Below, piece by piece: positions 25,181 through 34,477 of a DNA stretch of 54,163 nucleotides (positions are counted from its first letter, which is position 1; every line of letters begins with the position of its first letter). A program made the position numbers and the translations under genes. The stretch is taken from the NCBI GenBank assembly GCA_045544955.1, contig JAZPZY010000061.1, forward strand, positions 1 through 54,163, in the 5' to 3' direction. The stretch comes from SIG701 sp045544955 (GTDB lineage Bacteria > Bacillota > Clostridia > Oscillospirales > CAG-272). The notes below the pieces were generated by a model that was given only the letters and a program-made list of their open reading frames with translations, made no database searches and was not told where the DNA came from.

Positions 25181-26935
25181 ATGGCATTTGACGCAGGAAT
25201 GCTTGCCGCAGTTCTTTTTGAAATCAACGAAAAACTGACCGGCGGAAAAATAGAAAAAATCCATATGCCCCAAAAGGATATGGCGGTTTTCATTATGAAA
25301 AACGGCGGCGGTACGCACCGGCTTCTTATAAACGCCGGGCCGTCCTCGCCACGTATTTGCATTACGAACGAGAAATCAGAAAATCCTGCAGCACCGCCTA
25401 TGTTCTGCATGATGCTACGTAAGCACCTGGGCGGTGCCAAGCTGATCGACGTGGAGCAGCTCGGTTTTGAGCGCGCGGCTCGGCTGACCTTTGAAGCCTA
25501 CGACGATCTTGGCTATAAGACGGAAAAGCACATGATCGTAGAGATCATGGGGAAATACAGCAACCTGATCCTCACCGATACGAACGGTAAAATTACCGGA
25601 CTTCTCAAAAGCGTGGATTTTTCCACCAGTCAGAAGCGTCAGCTTTTGCCCGGAATGATGTATGAGCTACCGCCTAAGCAGGATAAAGCCGACCCGACCA
25701 CCGTTACCGAATCCGAGTTCAACCGGATAGTTCTGTCCGCCGGTCTGGACTGTGCGGCGGATTCCTTTATTCTGTCGCATTTTTCCGGCATTTCCTCGCT
25801 GGTTGCCCGTGAGATCGCTTACCGTGCCGGCGGTGCAACGGACGCTCCGCTGCGGGACTGTGCCGAGGGGCTCTGGCGGGAGTTTTCTCAGTGTATAGAT
25901 GCAGCACTGCACCGCACGGGTATGCCGACTTTGGTGATGACACCGGATAACACGCCGAAGGAATACTGCTTTATGTTCGTGCGCCAGTACGGAGAGCATA
26001 TGAAAACGGCGGAAATGCCAAGTTGCTCTGCACTTATTGATTCTTATTTTGCTGAGCGAAGCCGCCACGATATGCTGGTACAGCGTGCGTCTGATATTCT
26101 TCGGATACTGCACGCGGCGGAAGCACGTGTGACGAAAAAGATTGCTTTGCAGACGGCAGAACTGAAAGACTGTGAGGACGGTGAGAAGTACCGGGTGTAC
26201 GGGGATCTGATCACGGCCAACATCTACCGGCTTAAAAAAGGTGATTCGCACGCAGAGGTTGAAAATTTTTACGAGGAAGGTGCCCTTGTGAAAATTCCTC
26301 TGGATATTACCCTCACCCCGTCGCAAAACGCACAGAAGTTTTATAAAAAATACACGAAATCCAAAAGTGCCAAGGAGCATCTGACAAAGCAGATCGAGCA
26401 GAGCGAGGCGGAACAGCAGTATATTCAGACCGTTCTGGACGCTTTGTCCCGTGCGGAAACGGAACGAGAGCTTGGGGAGATCCGTGATGAAATGTATCAC
26501 AGCGGATACGCTTCCCGTATGAAGAATTATGCGGCGAGAAAGCAAACGGCGCCGTCCTTCCTTCGGTTCCGTTCCAGCGAGGGCAGGCTGATTCTCTGCG
26601 GCAAAAACAACACAGCCAACGATTATCTTACCACAAAATTTGCCGAGCGGTTTGACTGGTGGTTCCACGTAAAGAATCAACCCGGCTCCCACGTAATCAT
26701 GCAGTCGACCGCCACGGACGATGAACCCACGGAAAAGGAATTTACCGAAGCCGCAATCATTGCTGCCTACCATTCCAAGGCGTCCGAGGGCACAATGGTT
26801 CCGGTGGATTATACCCGCATACGATATGTAAAAAAGCCGTCCGGTGCCAAGCCCGGTTACGTGATTTATACGACGAACTGGACAGCATACGTGACGCCGG
26901 ATGAAGAAACTGTTCAGCGGCTGAAGGAAAAATGA
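25181..26935 (+). CDS. rqcH: Ribosome quality control protein RqcH (NFACT family)
   Basis: RqcH binds stalled 50S subunits with peptidyl-tRNA and directs addition of C-terminal alanine tails that mark nascent chains for degradation. The 584-residue protein has the NFACT-N domain (LLAAVLFEINEKLTGGKIEKIHMPQKD-type start), a coiled-coil middle (about 290-440), and the NFACT-R domain with NDYLTTKFAERFDWWFHVKNQPGSH. It was formerly annotated as a fibronectin-binding protein. It overlaps tmcAL by ATGA. Confidence 0.94.
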   Translation: MAFDAGMLAAVLFEINEKLTGGKIEKIHMPQKDMAVFIMKNGGGTHRLLINAGPSSPRICITNEKSENPAAPPMFCMMLRKHLGGAKLIDVEQLGFERAARLTFEAYDDLGYKTEKHMIVEIMGKYSNLILTDTNGKITGLLKSVDFSTSQKRQLLPGMMYELPPKQDKADPTTVTESEFNRIVLSAGLDCAADSFILSHFSGISSLVAREIAYRAGGATDAPLRDCAEGLWREFSQCIDAALHRTGMPTLVMTPDNTPKEYCFMFVRQYGEHMKTAEMPSCSALIDSYFAERSRHDMLVQRASDILRILHAAEARVTKKIALQTAELKDCEDGEKYRVYGDLITANIYRLKKGDSHAEVENFYEEGALVKIPLDITLTPSQNAQKFYKKYTKSKSAKEHLTKQIEQSEAEQQYIQTVLDALSRAETERELGEIRDEMYHSGYASRMKNYAARKQTAPSFLRFRSSEGRLILCGKNNTANDYLTTKFAERFDWWFHVKNQPGSHVIMQSTATDDEPTEKEFTEAAIIAAYHSKASEGTMVPVDYTRIRYVKKPSGAKPGYVIYTTNWTAYVTPDEETVQRLKEK

Positions 26936-28122
26936 GTATGAAAGTTGCAGCGGTAATTTGTGAACTGAATCCCTTGCACCACGGTCATGCGTATCTGTTT
27001 GAACAGGTGAGAAAAGAGGCGGATTGCATCGTGGCACTTATGAGTGGGAATTTCGTACAGCGGGGCGACGCGGCAATTCTCGACAAATATGCACGTGCCG
27101 AAATGGCAGTGCACGCCGGTGCGGATCTTGTTCTGGAACTTCCGTTTCCGTGGTGTACGGCGAGTGCCGAATATTTTGCCAGAGCGGGAACGATTCTGTC
27201 GGATAAGCTGTCGGTAAACACACTTGCTTTTGGCGTCGGGACGGAAAATACATCTCTACTATCGGCTGCGGCGTCGTTTTTTGCAGATCCCGATGTTGAA
27301 AAAAAACTGCAGATGCAGAACAGAGACGGTGCGGCCGCTGACGGTGCGGCTGTGTTTCGCGAAAAGTGTCTAAAATCTTTTTTGGGAGACGGCGGGGAAG
27401 ATATTCTGCAATCACCAAACGATATTTTGGCCATTGAATATCTGAAGCAGCTTCACCTTGCGGAAAGTTCCATGCAGACGCAGATGATACGCCGGCTCAA
27501 TACGGAAATGAATCCGAAATTTCTGGGGGCAACCCAGATTCGCTCCTTGCTTTCTAACAGTTCTTTATCTGAAGTGTCGGATCACGTGCCGGAATATGTA
27601 TATTCCAAGCTGATATCCGCTATCGAAACCGGTGAATTGGCTGCATCCGAAAAACTTTTCTCGCTAGCTTTTTTTGCATTGCGTACCGAGTGTGCGGTGT
27701 CTGATTTTATCCCTGCGGACGGCGATGGCGGACTGTTTCAACGTATCTGCCGTGCCGCCGATATGGCTGTTTCCCCAGAGGAGATGCTGAAACTGGCGGC
27801 TACCAAAAAATACACCAATGCACGCATACGGCGTGTTCTGCTGTATTATCTTCTCAAAATTTCCCGGGATATATTGCACGAATCGCCTGCCGTTACCACG
27901 GTACTGGCTGCTAACAAGACGGGGTGTGATTTCCTTTCTTCCCATAGAAAGAGTTCACCGCTTTCCTTTATCACAAAGCCGGCAGAATACCGTCGGCTGG
28001 ATGATGCCGCCCGTATCCAATATGAACGCATACTGGCGGCTGACCGTTTGTATACGCTTTGTATGAATAAACCGGTACCCGCAGACCATTTTCTGCGGCA
28101 GTCGCCGTATATCGAAAAATAA
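26932..28122 (+). CDS. tmcAL: tRNA(Met) cytidine acetate ligase
   Basis: TmcAL (YlbM) makes N4-acetylcytidine at the wobble position of elongator tRNA-Met from acetate and ATP. The 396-residue protein carries the nucleotidyltransferase-type motif CELNPLHHGHAYLFEQ near its start. MSGNFVQRGDAAILDKYARAEMA and LELPFPWCTASAEYFA follow, all family-typical. The ATG overlaps the rqcH stop as ATGA, so the two are coupled. A terminator follows directly. Confidence 0.94.
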   Translation: MSMKVAAVICELNPLHHGHAYLFEQVRKEADCIVALMSGNFVQRGDAAILDKYARAEMAVHAGADLVLELPFPWCTASAEYFARAGTILSDKLSVNTLAFGVGTENTSLLSAAASFFADPDVEKKLQMQNRDGAAADGAAVFREKCLKSFLGDGGEDILQSPNDILAIEYLKQLHLAESSMQTQMIRRLNTEMNPKFLGATQIRSLLSNSSLSEVSDHVPEYVYSKLISAIETGELAASEKLFSLAFFALRTECAVSDFIPADGDGGLFQRICRAADMAVSPEEMLKLAATKKYTNARIRRVLLYYLLKISRDILHESPAVTTVLAANKTGCDFLSSHRKSSPLSFITKPAEYRRLDDAARIQYERILAADRLYTLCMNKPVPADHFLRQSPYIEK

Positions 28123-28152
28123 AGAAAGGCTTCCTATGAGAAGCCTTTCTTT
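28121..28152. terminator. Bidirectional Rho-independent terminator
   Basis: A 12-bp stem (28121-28132 with 28141-28152) with an 8-nt loop overlaps the tmcAL stop and ends in a T run. The A-rich left flank allows use by the minus-strand gene ending at 28164 as well. Confidence 0.88.
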
Positions 28153-28163
28153 ATTTCTGTTTT

Positions 28164-29468
28164 TCATTCGGCAAATACGCCGTCCAGATACGAAAGCCAG
28201 TCTGCTTTCAGTTCATCATATGATTTTCCGAGGGCGCTTTTTACGTCCTGTGTTTCATACGCGTCCAGAATCGCTTCAATTCCGTACGCATCGATCAAGT
28301 ACAAAATGAGTGAAGACGTCTGATCGTAGGTAAGCTCCGCACCGACGGAAGTGCATTCTTTATTATTTACGCTGGCGTGGACGGATCCCAGCGTGTTGTC
28401 ATCACCGTATTCAAACTGAATTTTGGCCGCAGCGTCGGCATACAGGCGGAAATTGAAATCGGTGATGGAAGAAAGCGTTCCACCGTAATTGGTGTAGGTT
28501 TCGTAAAGCTTTTTGATTTTGATCGCTGACAGATCACCGGCGCTTACACGTTTATCGTAATAACCGGCCTCAGCCATCATCAGAATCTGTATGTACGATG
28601 AGGCAATTTGCTCGTGGAATCCCATCAGCTGGCCGAAATAGTTGCAGATTCCTTCGCTCAGCCAGATATTGTCGTCCGTACTGATGCCCATGGCGTGCAC
28701 GGCTTCGTGCAAAAGGTTATTGGCGGCGTTGATATACATATTTCGGTCCTTGTACGTTGTTACAGACGGCTTGCCCGTTTCCAGCGTCATATAATAGTGG
28801 AACGCACGGTCCGTATCAAACCGGTCGGTAAGATTCTGCTCTTGCAGATAGTGGATCATTTTCCAAAGGCCAGTGGTGCCGAAATACATAACCGCATTGT
28901 ACTGAGACAGTGCACCTACGTTAAAATCCTTGTAATAATACGTGACGTTGTCAAAAGTGAGAATATACTTGTACGTTTCGTCGGATGAAAAATCCACGGA
29001 TGTGAAAAACGCTTCCACTTCCTCCGCTTGCAGATAATCAGTATCAAGACCGAGGGAGCGGAGATAGGCGGATTTGTATTCACAGCGTTTTTCTCTATCG
29101 AGAAGTGCTTCGGCACCGTACGTATCGTAAATGAAGGCGAAAAGAGCTTCCGCAACGGGAACGGTAGTTTTTGCATCATAAGCGAGTGTATGATCGTACA
29201 GCGTCAGATACGTCATGTTCGCCGTATTTGCAAAAAACTCTTTCAGATCCTGGGGCTTCTTGCCGTTTTCGTATGCGTTCAGACCGACGGCCAGCCAGTT
29301 TTCACCGCTGTTCCGTACGGCGTCAAATGGATCGTAAGGCTCTGTGTAAGGAGCAGTGGTTTCGACCGTTGATGTATCATCTGCATCCGATGCGGGCGTG
29401 TCGTTACACCCGGTGAGAAGAAGCAGTAAAAGAAGCAGAAAAGCTGCGGACAGAAAGCGGAATTTCAT
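28164..29468 (-). CDS. Secreted lipoprotein with a HExxH zinc-protease motif
   Basis: The 434-residue protein has a lipoprotein signal peptide with lipobox LTGC (Cys20), a short Thr/Ser-rich linker, and a large folded domain. It contains HEAVH (H253, E254, H257) followed 14 residues later by Glu271 in WLSEGICNYF, the pattern of gluzincin zinc metallopeptidases (two His plus a downstream Glu). I do not recognise a named family for it. It would act outside the cell, anchored to the membrane. It lies 21 bases after tatD on the same strand, with GGAG before the ATG. Confidence 0.82.
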   Translation of the reverse strand: MKFRFLSAAFLLLLLLLLTGCNDTPASDADDTSTVETTAPYTEPYDPFDAVRNSGENWLAVGLNAYENGKKPQDLKEFFANTANMTYLTLYDHTLAYDAKTTVPVAEALFAFIYDTYGAEALLDREKRCEYKSAYLRSLGLDTDYLQAEEVEAFFTSVDFSSDETYKYILTFDNVTYYYKDFNVGALSQYNAVMYFGTTGLWKMIHYLQEQNLTDRFDTDRAFHYYMTLETGKPSVTTYKDRNMYINAANNLLHEAVHAMGISTDDNIWLSEGICNYFGQLMGFHEQIASSYIQILMMAEAGYYDKRVSAGDLSAIKIKKLYETYTNYGGTLSSITDFNFRLYADAAAKIQFEYGDDNTLGSVHASVNNKECTSVGAELTYDQTSSLILYLIDAYGIEAILDAYETQDVKSALGKSYDELKADWLSYLDGVFAE

Positions 29469-29489
29469 GTTTTTATCTCCGTGTATTGT

Positions 29490-30275
29490 TTATATCCGAA
29501 ATATCCGGAGGGCATTCTGCAAGGTACATTCCGCCATTTCTTCTTCGGACAGTTCTTTAATTTCCGCCAGCGTACGGACGATATAGGGGAGGTATCCGGA
29601 ATGGTTCAGCTTGCCCCGGTGCGGCTCGGGCGGAAGATAGGGTGCGTCCGTTTCAATCAGCATCTGCTCCACGGGGACGGCGGCTGCCGCTTCCCGCAGA
29701 CTGCGGGCGTTCTTATACGTGACGGGGCCGGAGAAGGAGACGTACCATCCCCGTGCCGTCAGCTGGCGTGCCATTTCCGCACTGCCGCTGAAGCTATGCA
29801 GAATACCCGTAACACGGGGGTGAGCCCAAAGAATATCCATGGTATCGCCGTGTGCTTCCCGATCGTGAATGATAACGGGCAGGGACAACTCCTCTGCCAT
29901 AGATAACTGCATGTCAAAAATGGATTTTTGCCGTTCCTTTTGGGAAACGTCCCAGTGGTAATCCAGCCCGATCTCACCGATGGCGACCACCTTCGGATGA
30001 TCGCAAAGGGAACGGATGTCACACAGCACGGAGGTTAGATCTGCATCGGTCACGTCGTGGCTGTCGCTTGGATGCAGGCCGGACGATGCGTATAGCCCGG
30101 GAAATCTTTCCGCAAGCGCAATGGCGGCACGAACGGTGTCCGGAGCAGTACCGGCGTTCAGAATATACTGAACGCCGGCATCAAATACGTCGGTAATTGC
30201 TTTTTCCGCACCGCCCGGATATTCACGTGCGAAGCGGTCATCAAAATAGTGTGCGTGTGAATCGAAGAGTTTCAT
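29490..30275 (-). CDS. tatD: TatD family metal-dependent hydrolase (DNase)
   Basis: The 261-residue protein has the complete TatD metal site: H-x-H in DSHAHYFDD, Glu in GEIGLDYHWD, His in VIIHDREAH, His in ILHSFSGS, and Asp in IETDAPYLPPEPHRG. TatD proteins are cytoplasmic deoxyribonucleases/exonucleases; the physiological role is partly open. It starts six bases after the metG stop, the common Firmicutes order metG-tatD, and has no strong ribosome binding site of its own, so it is probably coupled to metG. Confidence 0.93.
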   Translation of the reverse strand: MKLFDSHAHYFDDRFAREYPGGAEKAITDVFDAGVQYILNAGTAPDTVRAAIALAERFPGLYASSGLHPSDSHDVTDADLTSVLCDIRSLCDHPKVVAIGEIGLDYHWDVSQKERQKSIFDMQLSMAEELSLPVIIHDREAHGDTMDILWAHPRVTGILHSFSGSAEMARQLTARGWYVSFSGPVTYKNARSLREAAAAVPVEQMLIETDAPYLPPEPHRGKLNHSGYLPYIVRTLAEIKELSEEEMAECTLQNALRIFRI

Positions 30276-30281
30276 CGCAAT

Positions 30282-32234
30282 TTACCGGACGCGCTCACCG
30301 AGGGGCGTATCCTCGCTGAGGAATACGACGCGGATCTGCTCCTCGCCGGAGGCGAGAATCATGCCGTTGCTTTCAATTCCGCAAAGGACGGCTGGCTTCA
30401 GATTGGCAACCACGATGATCTTCTTGCCGAGCAGATCTTCCGGCTCATAGAATTTGGCGATGCCGGAAACGACCTGCCGCTTTTCGTAGCCAAGATCCAG
30501 CTGGAGCTTCAGAAGTTTTTTTGCTTTCGGAACTTTTTCCGCCGCAACGATCTGGGCGGTACGCAGTTCTACGTTCATGAAATCTTCAATGCCGATGAGG
30601 GCAAGGCCTTCCGGTTTTTCCACGGGCTTTGCGGCCGCTTCGGCGGCAGCCTGCTTTGCAGCCTGTTCCGCAGCGATTTCATCCAGCATCTTCTTTTCGT
30701 CGATACGCTGGAACAGCGGGGTGGCTTCGCCTACGGATGCACCGGCAGCCGTGGCACCGAATGCAGAGAGAGAATCGTAATCTACAGCCGAGGCACCGAT
30801 CTGTGCGTAAATGGATTTGGACGTGGAGGGCATGATGGGCTCCAGAAGAATGGCCGCAATGCGGATGCACTCCAGCAGATTATACATAACCGTGCCGAGA
30901 CGGGGCAGGGCAGCCGGATCCTTGGCAAGTGCCCAAGGCGTTGTCTCGTCGATATATTTGTTCGTACGGCGGAGCAGGGATACGACCGCTTCAATGGCAT
31001 CGGCGATGTGATAGGTATCCATCTGTTCGGTAAATTCCTTGACAGTGGAGAGAGCCAGTTCTTTCAGTTCCGCATCGGTTCCTTCGTCACCGGCGGGTGC
31101 AGGAATCACGCCGTCAAAATACTTCTTCGTCATGGCGACGGTGCGGCTCACCAGGTTGCCCAGGTTGTTGGCAAGGTCGGTATTGTAGCGGTTGATGATA
31201 TTCTCGTACGTCACGGTGCCGTCGTTGGCATAGGGCATTTCCGCCAGAGCGTAGTAACGAACGGCGTCCACGGAGAAACGCTCTGCCAGCTCATCCGCAT
31301 AGATCACGTTGCCGCGGGATTTGCTCATTTTGTCAGCACCGGCAATGAACCAGGGGTGACCGAAAATGCTCTTGGGCAGGGGCAGATCCAGGGACATAAG
31401 GAAAATCGGCCAGTAGATGGAGTGGAAGCGGACGATATCCTTACCGATGATATGCACGTCCACGGGCCAGTTTTTCTTATAAAGTTCCGGCTGATCCAGG
31501 TTTTCCGGATCGTATCCCAGGGCTGTGATATAGTTGGTCAGCGCATCCAGCCATACATAGATTACGTGATCGGGATCAAACTCCACGGGGATACCCCACT
31601 TGAACGAAGTACGGGATACGCAAAGATCCTGCAGTCCCGGTTTTAAGAAGTTGTTGATCATTTCCTTTTTCCGGGACTCGGGCTGGAGAAACTCCGGGTG
31701 GGTGTCAAAGTGCTCCATGAGCCGGTCGGCGTATTTGCTCATGCGGAAAAAGTACGCTTCTTCTTTGGCTTTTTTTACTTCGCGGCCGCAGTCGGGGCAT
31801 TTGCCGTCGGAAAGCTGGGTGTCCGTGAAGAAGGATTCGCAGGGCGTGCAGTACCAGCCCTCGTAGTGACCTTTATAGATGTCGCCCTTGTCGTACATTT
31901 TCTTGAACATACGGGCAACGGCTTTTTCGTGATAATCGTCCGTGGTGCGGATGAAATGATCGTAGGTGGTATCCATCAGATCCCAGATCCGGCGGATCTC
32001 GCCGGCCACGTTGTCAACATATGCCTTGGGCGTGATTCCGGCCTCCAGAGCACGGTTTTCGATCTTTTGGCCGTGTTCGTCCGTACCGGTGAGAAAGAAC
32101 ACGTCGTAGCCTCTCTGCCGCTTGTAGCGGGCGATGGCGTCCGTCATGATGATCTCGTAGGTGTTGCCAAAATGCGGCTTTGAGGAAGCGTACGCAATGG
32201 CTGTTGTGATATAGAATTTTTCTTTGTTCGGCAT
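30282..32234 (-). CDS. metG: Methionyl-tRNA synthetase
   Basis: MetG charges tRNA-Met and initiator tRNA. The 650-residue protein has the HIGH-type motif KPHFGN, the zinc finger CTPCESFF with CPDCG, and the KMSKS motif in DKMSKSRGN. An Ala/Lys-rich linker (about 530-548) then leads to a C-terminal EMAPII-type tRNA-binding domain (IGIEDFMNVELRTAQIV). AGGAGAG precedes the ATG. A promoter lies upstream at 32294-32322. The leader is too short for a T-box riboswitch. Confidence 0.97.
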   Translation of the reverse strand: MPNKEKFYITTAIAYASSKPHFGNTYEIIMTDAIARYKRQRGYDVFFLTGTDEHGQKIENRALEAGITPKAYVDNVAGEIRRIWDLMDTTYDHFIRTTDDYHEKAVARMFKKMYDKGDIYKGHYEGWYCTPCESFFTDTQLSDGKCPDCGREVKKAKEEAYFFRMSKYADRLMEHFDTHPEFLQPESRKKEMINNFLKPGLQDLCVSRTSFKWGIPVEFDPDHVIYVWLDALTNYITALGYDPENLDQPELYKKNWPVDVHIIGKDIVRFHSIYWPIFLMSLDLPLPKSIFGHPWFIAGADKMSKSRGNVIYADELAERFSVDAVRYYALAEMPYANDGTVTYENIINRYNTDLANNLGNLVSRTVAMTKKYFDGVIPAPAGDEGTDAELKELALSTVKEFTEQMDTYHIADAIEAVVSLLRRTNKYIDETTPWALAKDPAALPRLGTVMYNLLECIRIAAILLEPIMPSTSKSIYAQIGASAVDYDSLSAFGATAAGASVGEATPLFQRIDEKKMLDEIAAEQAAKQAAAEAAAKPVEKPEGLALIGIEDFMNVELRTAQIVAAEKVPKAKKLLKLQLDLGYEKRQVVSGIAKFYEPEDLLGKKIIVVANLKPAVLCGIESNGMILASGEEQIRVVFLSEDTPLGERVR

Positions 32235-32293
32235 TGTATCTCTCCTTTACCGTCTAAACCAAGATAGATGTAGTTAATTTGCAGTATGGTTCT

Positions 32294-32322
32294 ATTATAG
32301 CAGAAAAACGGATTTTTTACAA
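32294..32322 (-). promoter_or_regulatory. SigA-type promoter of metG
   Basis: On the minus strand TTGTAA (32322 to 32317), a 17-base spacer and TATAAT (32299 to 32294) lie about 60 bases before the metG ATG, in the 124-base gap after rsmI. Confidence 0.65.
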
Positions 32323-32358
32323 TAGGAAAGCCGGATTTATTCCGCATACGGCGCCATT

Positions 32359-33261
32359 TTATTCCATTTCGCCGTTTTCCGCTTCAAGAAGCAGTTTATA
32401 GAAGGTGCCTTTCGGAATGCCCCGGGCTTTGGCGGCGGCTTTGATAGCATCCATGCGTGCAAGGCCGGTATTCATCAGTGACTGGACATGCTCTGCTGGA
32501 TTGTCCGGATATGCGTCTGGCGTATTGGCGGCCGACATGTCCGCCCCTTCCAGAATCAGTACGAATTCGCCACGAGGATCGGTGTCCTCATACAGTTGTA
32601 CGGCACCGCTTACGGTGGTGCGGATGACTTCTTCGTTGATTTTCGTGATCTCACGGCAGAGTGACAGCCGTCTGTCACCGAAATACTCCAGCATGTCGGC
32701 CAGAGTGCGGCGGAGTTTGTGGGGAGCCTCGTACAGAATCACCGTTCTTGTTTCCGCTGCAAGAAACTGCAGCCGACGCCGGCGTTCGCCTTTGTCCGGT
32801 GGCAAAAATCCTTCAAAAACAAAGCGGCGGGTGGGAAGAGCGGACATAGACAGTGCGGTGACAGCGGCACACGCTCCGGGAATGGAAGAAACGGGAACGC
32901 CTCGTTCGGCACAGAGAGCGACGATCTCCTCGCCAGGATCACTGATGGCCGGCGTGCCGGCATCGGTGATCAGAGCACAGGACTCTCCGTTCAGCAGGCG
33001 GTTTACGATTTCCTCGCCGCGTTCGAACTTGTTGTGCTCATGATAACTGACAAAAGGCTTGGACAGACCGTATCGCTGCAGCAGCATGCCGGAATTGCGG
33101 GTGTCTTCCGCCGCAACGAAGTCAACGCCGCCTAAAACCTTCAGTGCACGTTCCGATATATCGGCCAGATTGCCGATCGGGGTGGCGACCAGATACAGAA
33201 CGCCGCCGATCACGCGGTTTTTTTCACGGTCTCCCGACGGAAATACGGTCGTCTCACTCAT
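32359..33261 (-). CDS. rsmI: 16S rRNA (cytidine-1402 2'-O) methyltransferase RsmI
   Basis: RsmI methylates the ribose of C1402 in the decoding centre of 16S rRNA using S-adenosylmethionine. The 300-residue protein shows the tetrapyrrole-methylase fold motifs LVATPIGNLADIS, AAEDTR, YHEHNKFE, LITDAGTPAISDPG, ALPTRRFVFEGFLP and LCREITKINEE. A C-terminal extension helix ends in KGIPKGTFYKLLLE. AAAGGA lies eight bases before the ATG. Its start overlaps the upstream methyltransferase gene by four bases. Confidence 0.96.
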   Translation of the reverse strand: MSETTVFPSGDREKNRVIGGVLYLVATPIGNLADISERALKVLGGVDFVAAEDTRNSGMLLQRYGLSKPFVSYHEHNKFERGEEIVNRLLNGESCALITDAGTPAISDPGEEIVALCAERGVPVSSIPGACAAVTALSMSALPTRRFVFEGFLPPDKGERRRRLQFLAAETRTVILYEAPHKLRRTLADMLEYFGDRRLSLCREITKINEEVIRTTVSGAVQLYEDTDPRGEFVLILEGADMSAANTPDAYPDNPAEHVQSLMNTGLARMDAIKAAAKARGIPKGTFYKLLLEAENGEME

Positions 33262-34061
33262 ATACTGGTTCCTTTCTTAACGTCAAAAAGAAATTCAAGA
33301 GAAAAGGTATCGTACACACGTGTCATGGCATTTGTGTAGGTGCGTTCGGTACTGCTTTTGTAAATAATCAACGGCGGTGCGTGCAGAAGCGTAGGGGCGG
33401 CATCTTTTTTGGATTCCACCAAGACGAGACATGGGCGGCTCTCTATGTCGGGATATACGGTAATCATCCGTTTTGGCTCCAGCTTTACGTTACGCAACGC
33501 AGATATCAGTTCCGGCAGGCGGTCGGGACGGAACACGGTGTAAAAATTGCCGCCTGTCGTAAGCAATCGGGATGCTGCGGCACAGAAATCCCCGATATTC
33601 CCGTTACACTCCCGCCGTGCGATTTCCATTTCAGTGGCGGTACTGGAAAAACCGGCTCCTTTTACCATGTAGGGTGGATTGGAAATTACGGTGGAAACGG
33701 TATCTGCGACGTCTGCTTGACTCAGCGCGCGCACGTCGTTTTCCAAAACGGTTACACGGTCATCCATGCCGTTAAGCGTTGTATTTCTGCCGATCAGCTC
33801 ACAAAAGGAGGACTGTATCTCTACGGCATACGCATGGCGGTATTTGTTCCGTGTAAGGCACAAAAGGGAGGCCACGCCGGTTCCGCTGCCCAGATCCACG
33901 AGTGCGGATTTAGGTGATGCTTTTGCAAAGGCCGCCAGAAGATAGGCATCCGTGCCAAAGGTCAAACCGTCAGTTTTCTGGATGAGCCGCAGATTTTCGT
34001 TAATAACGTCCAACCGCTCGTTGGGTTGCAGATCCACCGTTTTTGTGATATTATTCTCCAT
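33258..34061 (-). CDS. tRNA1(Val) (adenine37-N6)-methyltransferase family (TrmN6/YabB-like)
   Basis: The 267-residue class I methyltransferase has the SAM-binding motif VDLGSGTGVASLLC and the adenine-N6 signature NPPY (ISNPPYMVKG). An upstream RLDVINENLRLIQKTDGLTFGTDAYLLA segment is typical of TrmN6/YabB proteins, which modify adenine 37 of tRNA-Val. The gene order yabB-rsmI is conserved in Firmicutes. AGGTG precedes the ATG, and the stop overlaps the rsmI start by four bases. Confidence 0.9.
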   Translation of the reverse strand: MENNITKTVDLQPNERLDVINENLRLIQKTDGLTFGTDAYLLAAFAKASPKSALVDLGSGTGVASLLCLTRNKYRHAYAVEIQSSFCELIGRNTTLNGMDDRVTVLENDVRALSQADVADTVSTVISNPPYMVKGAGFSSTATEMEIARRECNGNIGDFCAAASRLLTTGGNFYTVFRPDRLPELISALRNVKLEPKRMITVYPDIESRPCLVLVESKKDAAPTLLHAPPLIIYKSSTERTYTNAMTRVYDTFSLEFLFDVKKGTSI

Positions 34062-34090
34062 ATAACACCTGTCGCTTTATCGGATAGATA

Positions 34091-34120
34091 ACAAAAAACG
34101 CGCACGAGGCGCGCTTTTGT
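34091..34120 (-). terminator. Terminator after the ferredoxin gene
   Basis: An AACAAAA-GCGCGC stem (34109-34120 with 34091-34103, one bulge) with a T run on the minus strand follows the ferredoxin stop and separates it from the methyltransferase gene. Confidence 0.7.
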
Positions 34121-34141
34121 TATGTAGACAATGAGCGGAAA

Positions 34142-34315
34142 TTACTCAGCTGCGGGAGCATCAACAGGGCAAGCGCCTGCACAAGCACCGCACTCGATGC
34201 ATTCGTCTGCATTGATTACGAACTTTCCGTCTTTTTCGGTAATGCACTCAACGGGGCATTCGCTTGCGCAAGCGCCGCAGCCGATGCATTCGTCAGCAGA
34301 AATCTTGTAAGCCAT
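34142..34315 (-). CDS. Small 2[4Fe-4S] ferredoxin
   Basis: The 57-residue protein is a clostridial-type low-potential electron carrier. It has two CxxCxxCxxxCP clusters: C10, C13, C16, C20 and C39, C42, C45, C49, plus an extra Cys at 24. The internal two-fold repeat (DECIGCGAC and DECIECGAC) is clear. GGAGGTG lies seven bases before the ATG. A likely promoter (TTGCAT, 16 bases, TACAAT on the minus strand, 34375 to 34348) and a terminator make it a single-gene unit, which suggests high expression. It probably serves anaerobic redox enzymes such as pyruvate:ferredoxin oxidoreductase or hydrogenase, which are not encoded here. Confidence 0.95.
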   Translation of the reverse strand: MAYKISADECIGCGACASECPVECITEKDGKFVINADECIECGACAGACPVDAPAAE

Positions 34316-34347
34316 TCTTTAGCACCTCCGATTATTAGTTTGATACT

Positions 34348-34375
34348 ATTGTAGCACAAAAAAATGAAAATGCAA
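34348..34375 (-). promoter_or_regulatory. Probable promoter of the ferredoxin gene
   Basis: On the minus strand TTGCAT (34375 to 34370), a 16-base spacer and TACAAT (34353 to 34348) lie about 33 bases before the ferredoxin ATG. Confidence 0.6.
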
Positions 34376-34438
34376 TCGTTTTTTGAAAAAAACTCAAAAA
34401 TTCATGCAATTAAATCTTTACAGCTTCGGTAAACAAGG

Positions 34439-34477
34439 GGATGACAACCGTCACGTGGGAGAGATCACTTGTCATCC
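34439..34477 (-). terminator. Hairpin over the ricT stop codon, weak terminator
   Basis: A 9-bp perfect inverted repeat (34439-34447 with 34469-34477) spans the ricT stop at 34465-34467. The T run after it is poor, so it may be a weak terminator or an mRNA 3'-end stabiliser. Confidence 0.4.

Noticed and set aside
25667..27037. 456-codon minus-strand frame opposite rqcH
   Set aside because: It is the shadow of RqcH, His/Arg/Phe-rich composition typical of an antisense frame.
32235..32358. T-box riboswitch upstream of metG
   Set aside because: The distance from the promoter to the start codon is only about 55 bases, too short for a T-box, and no T-box sequence is visible.
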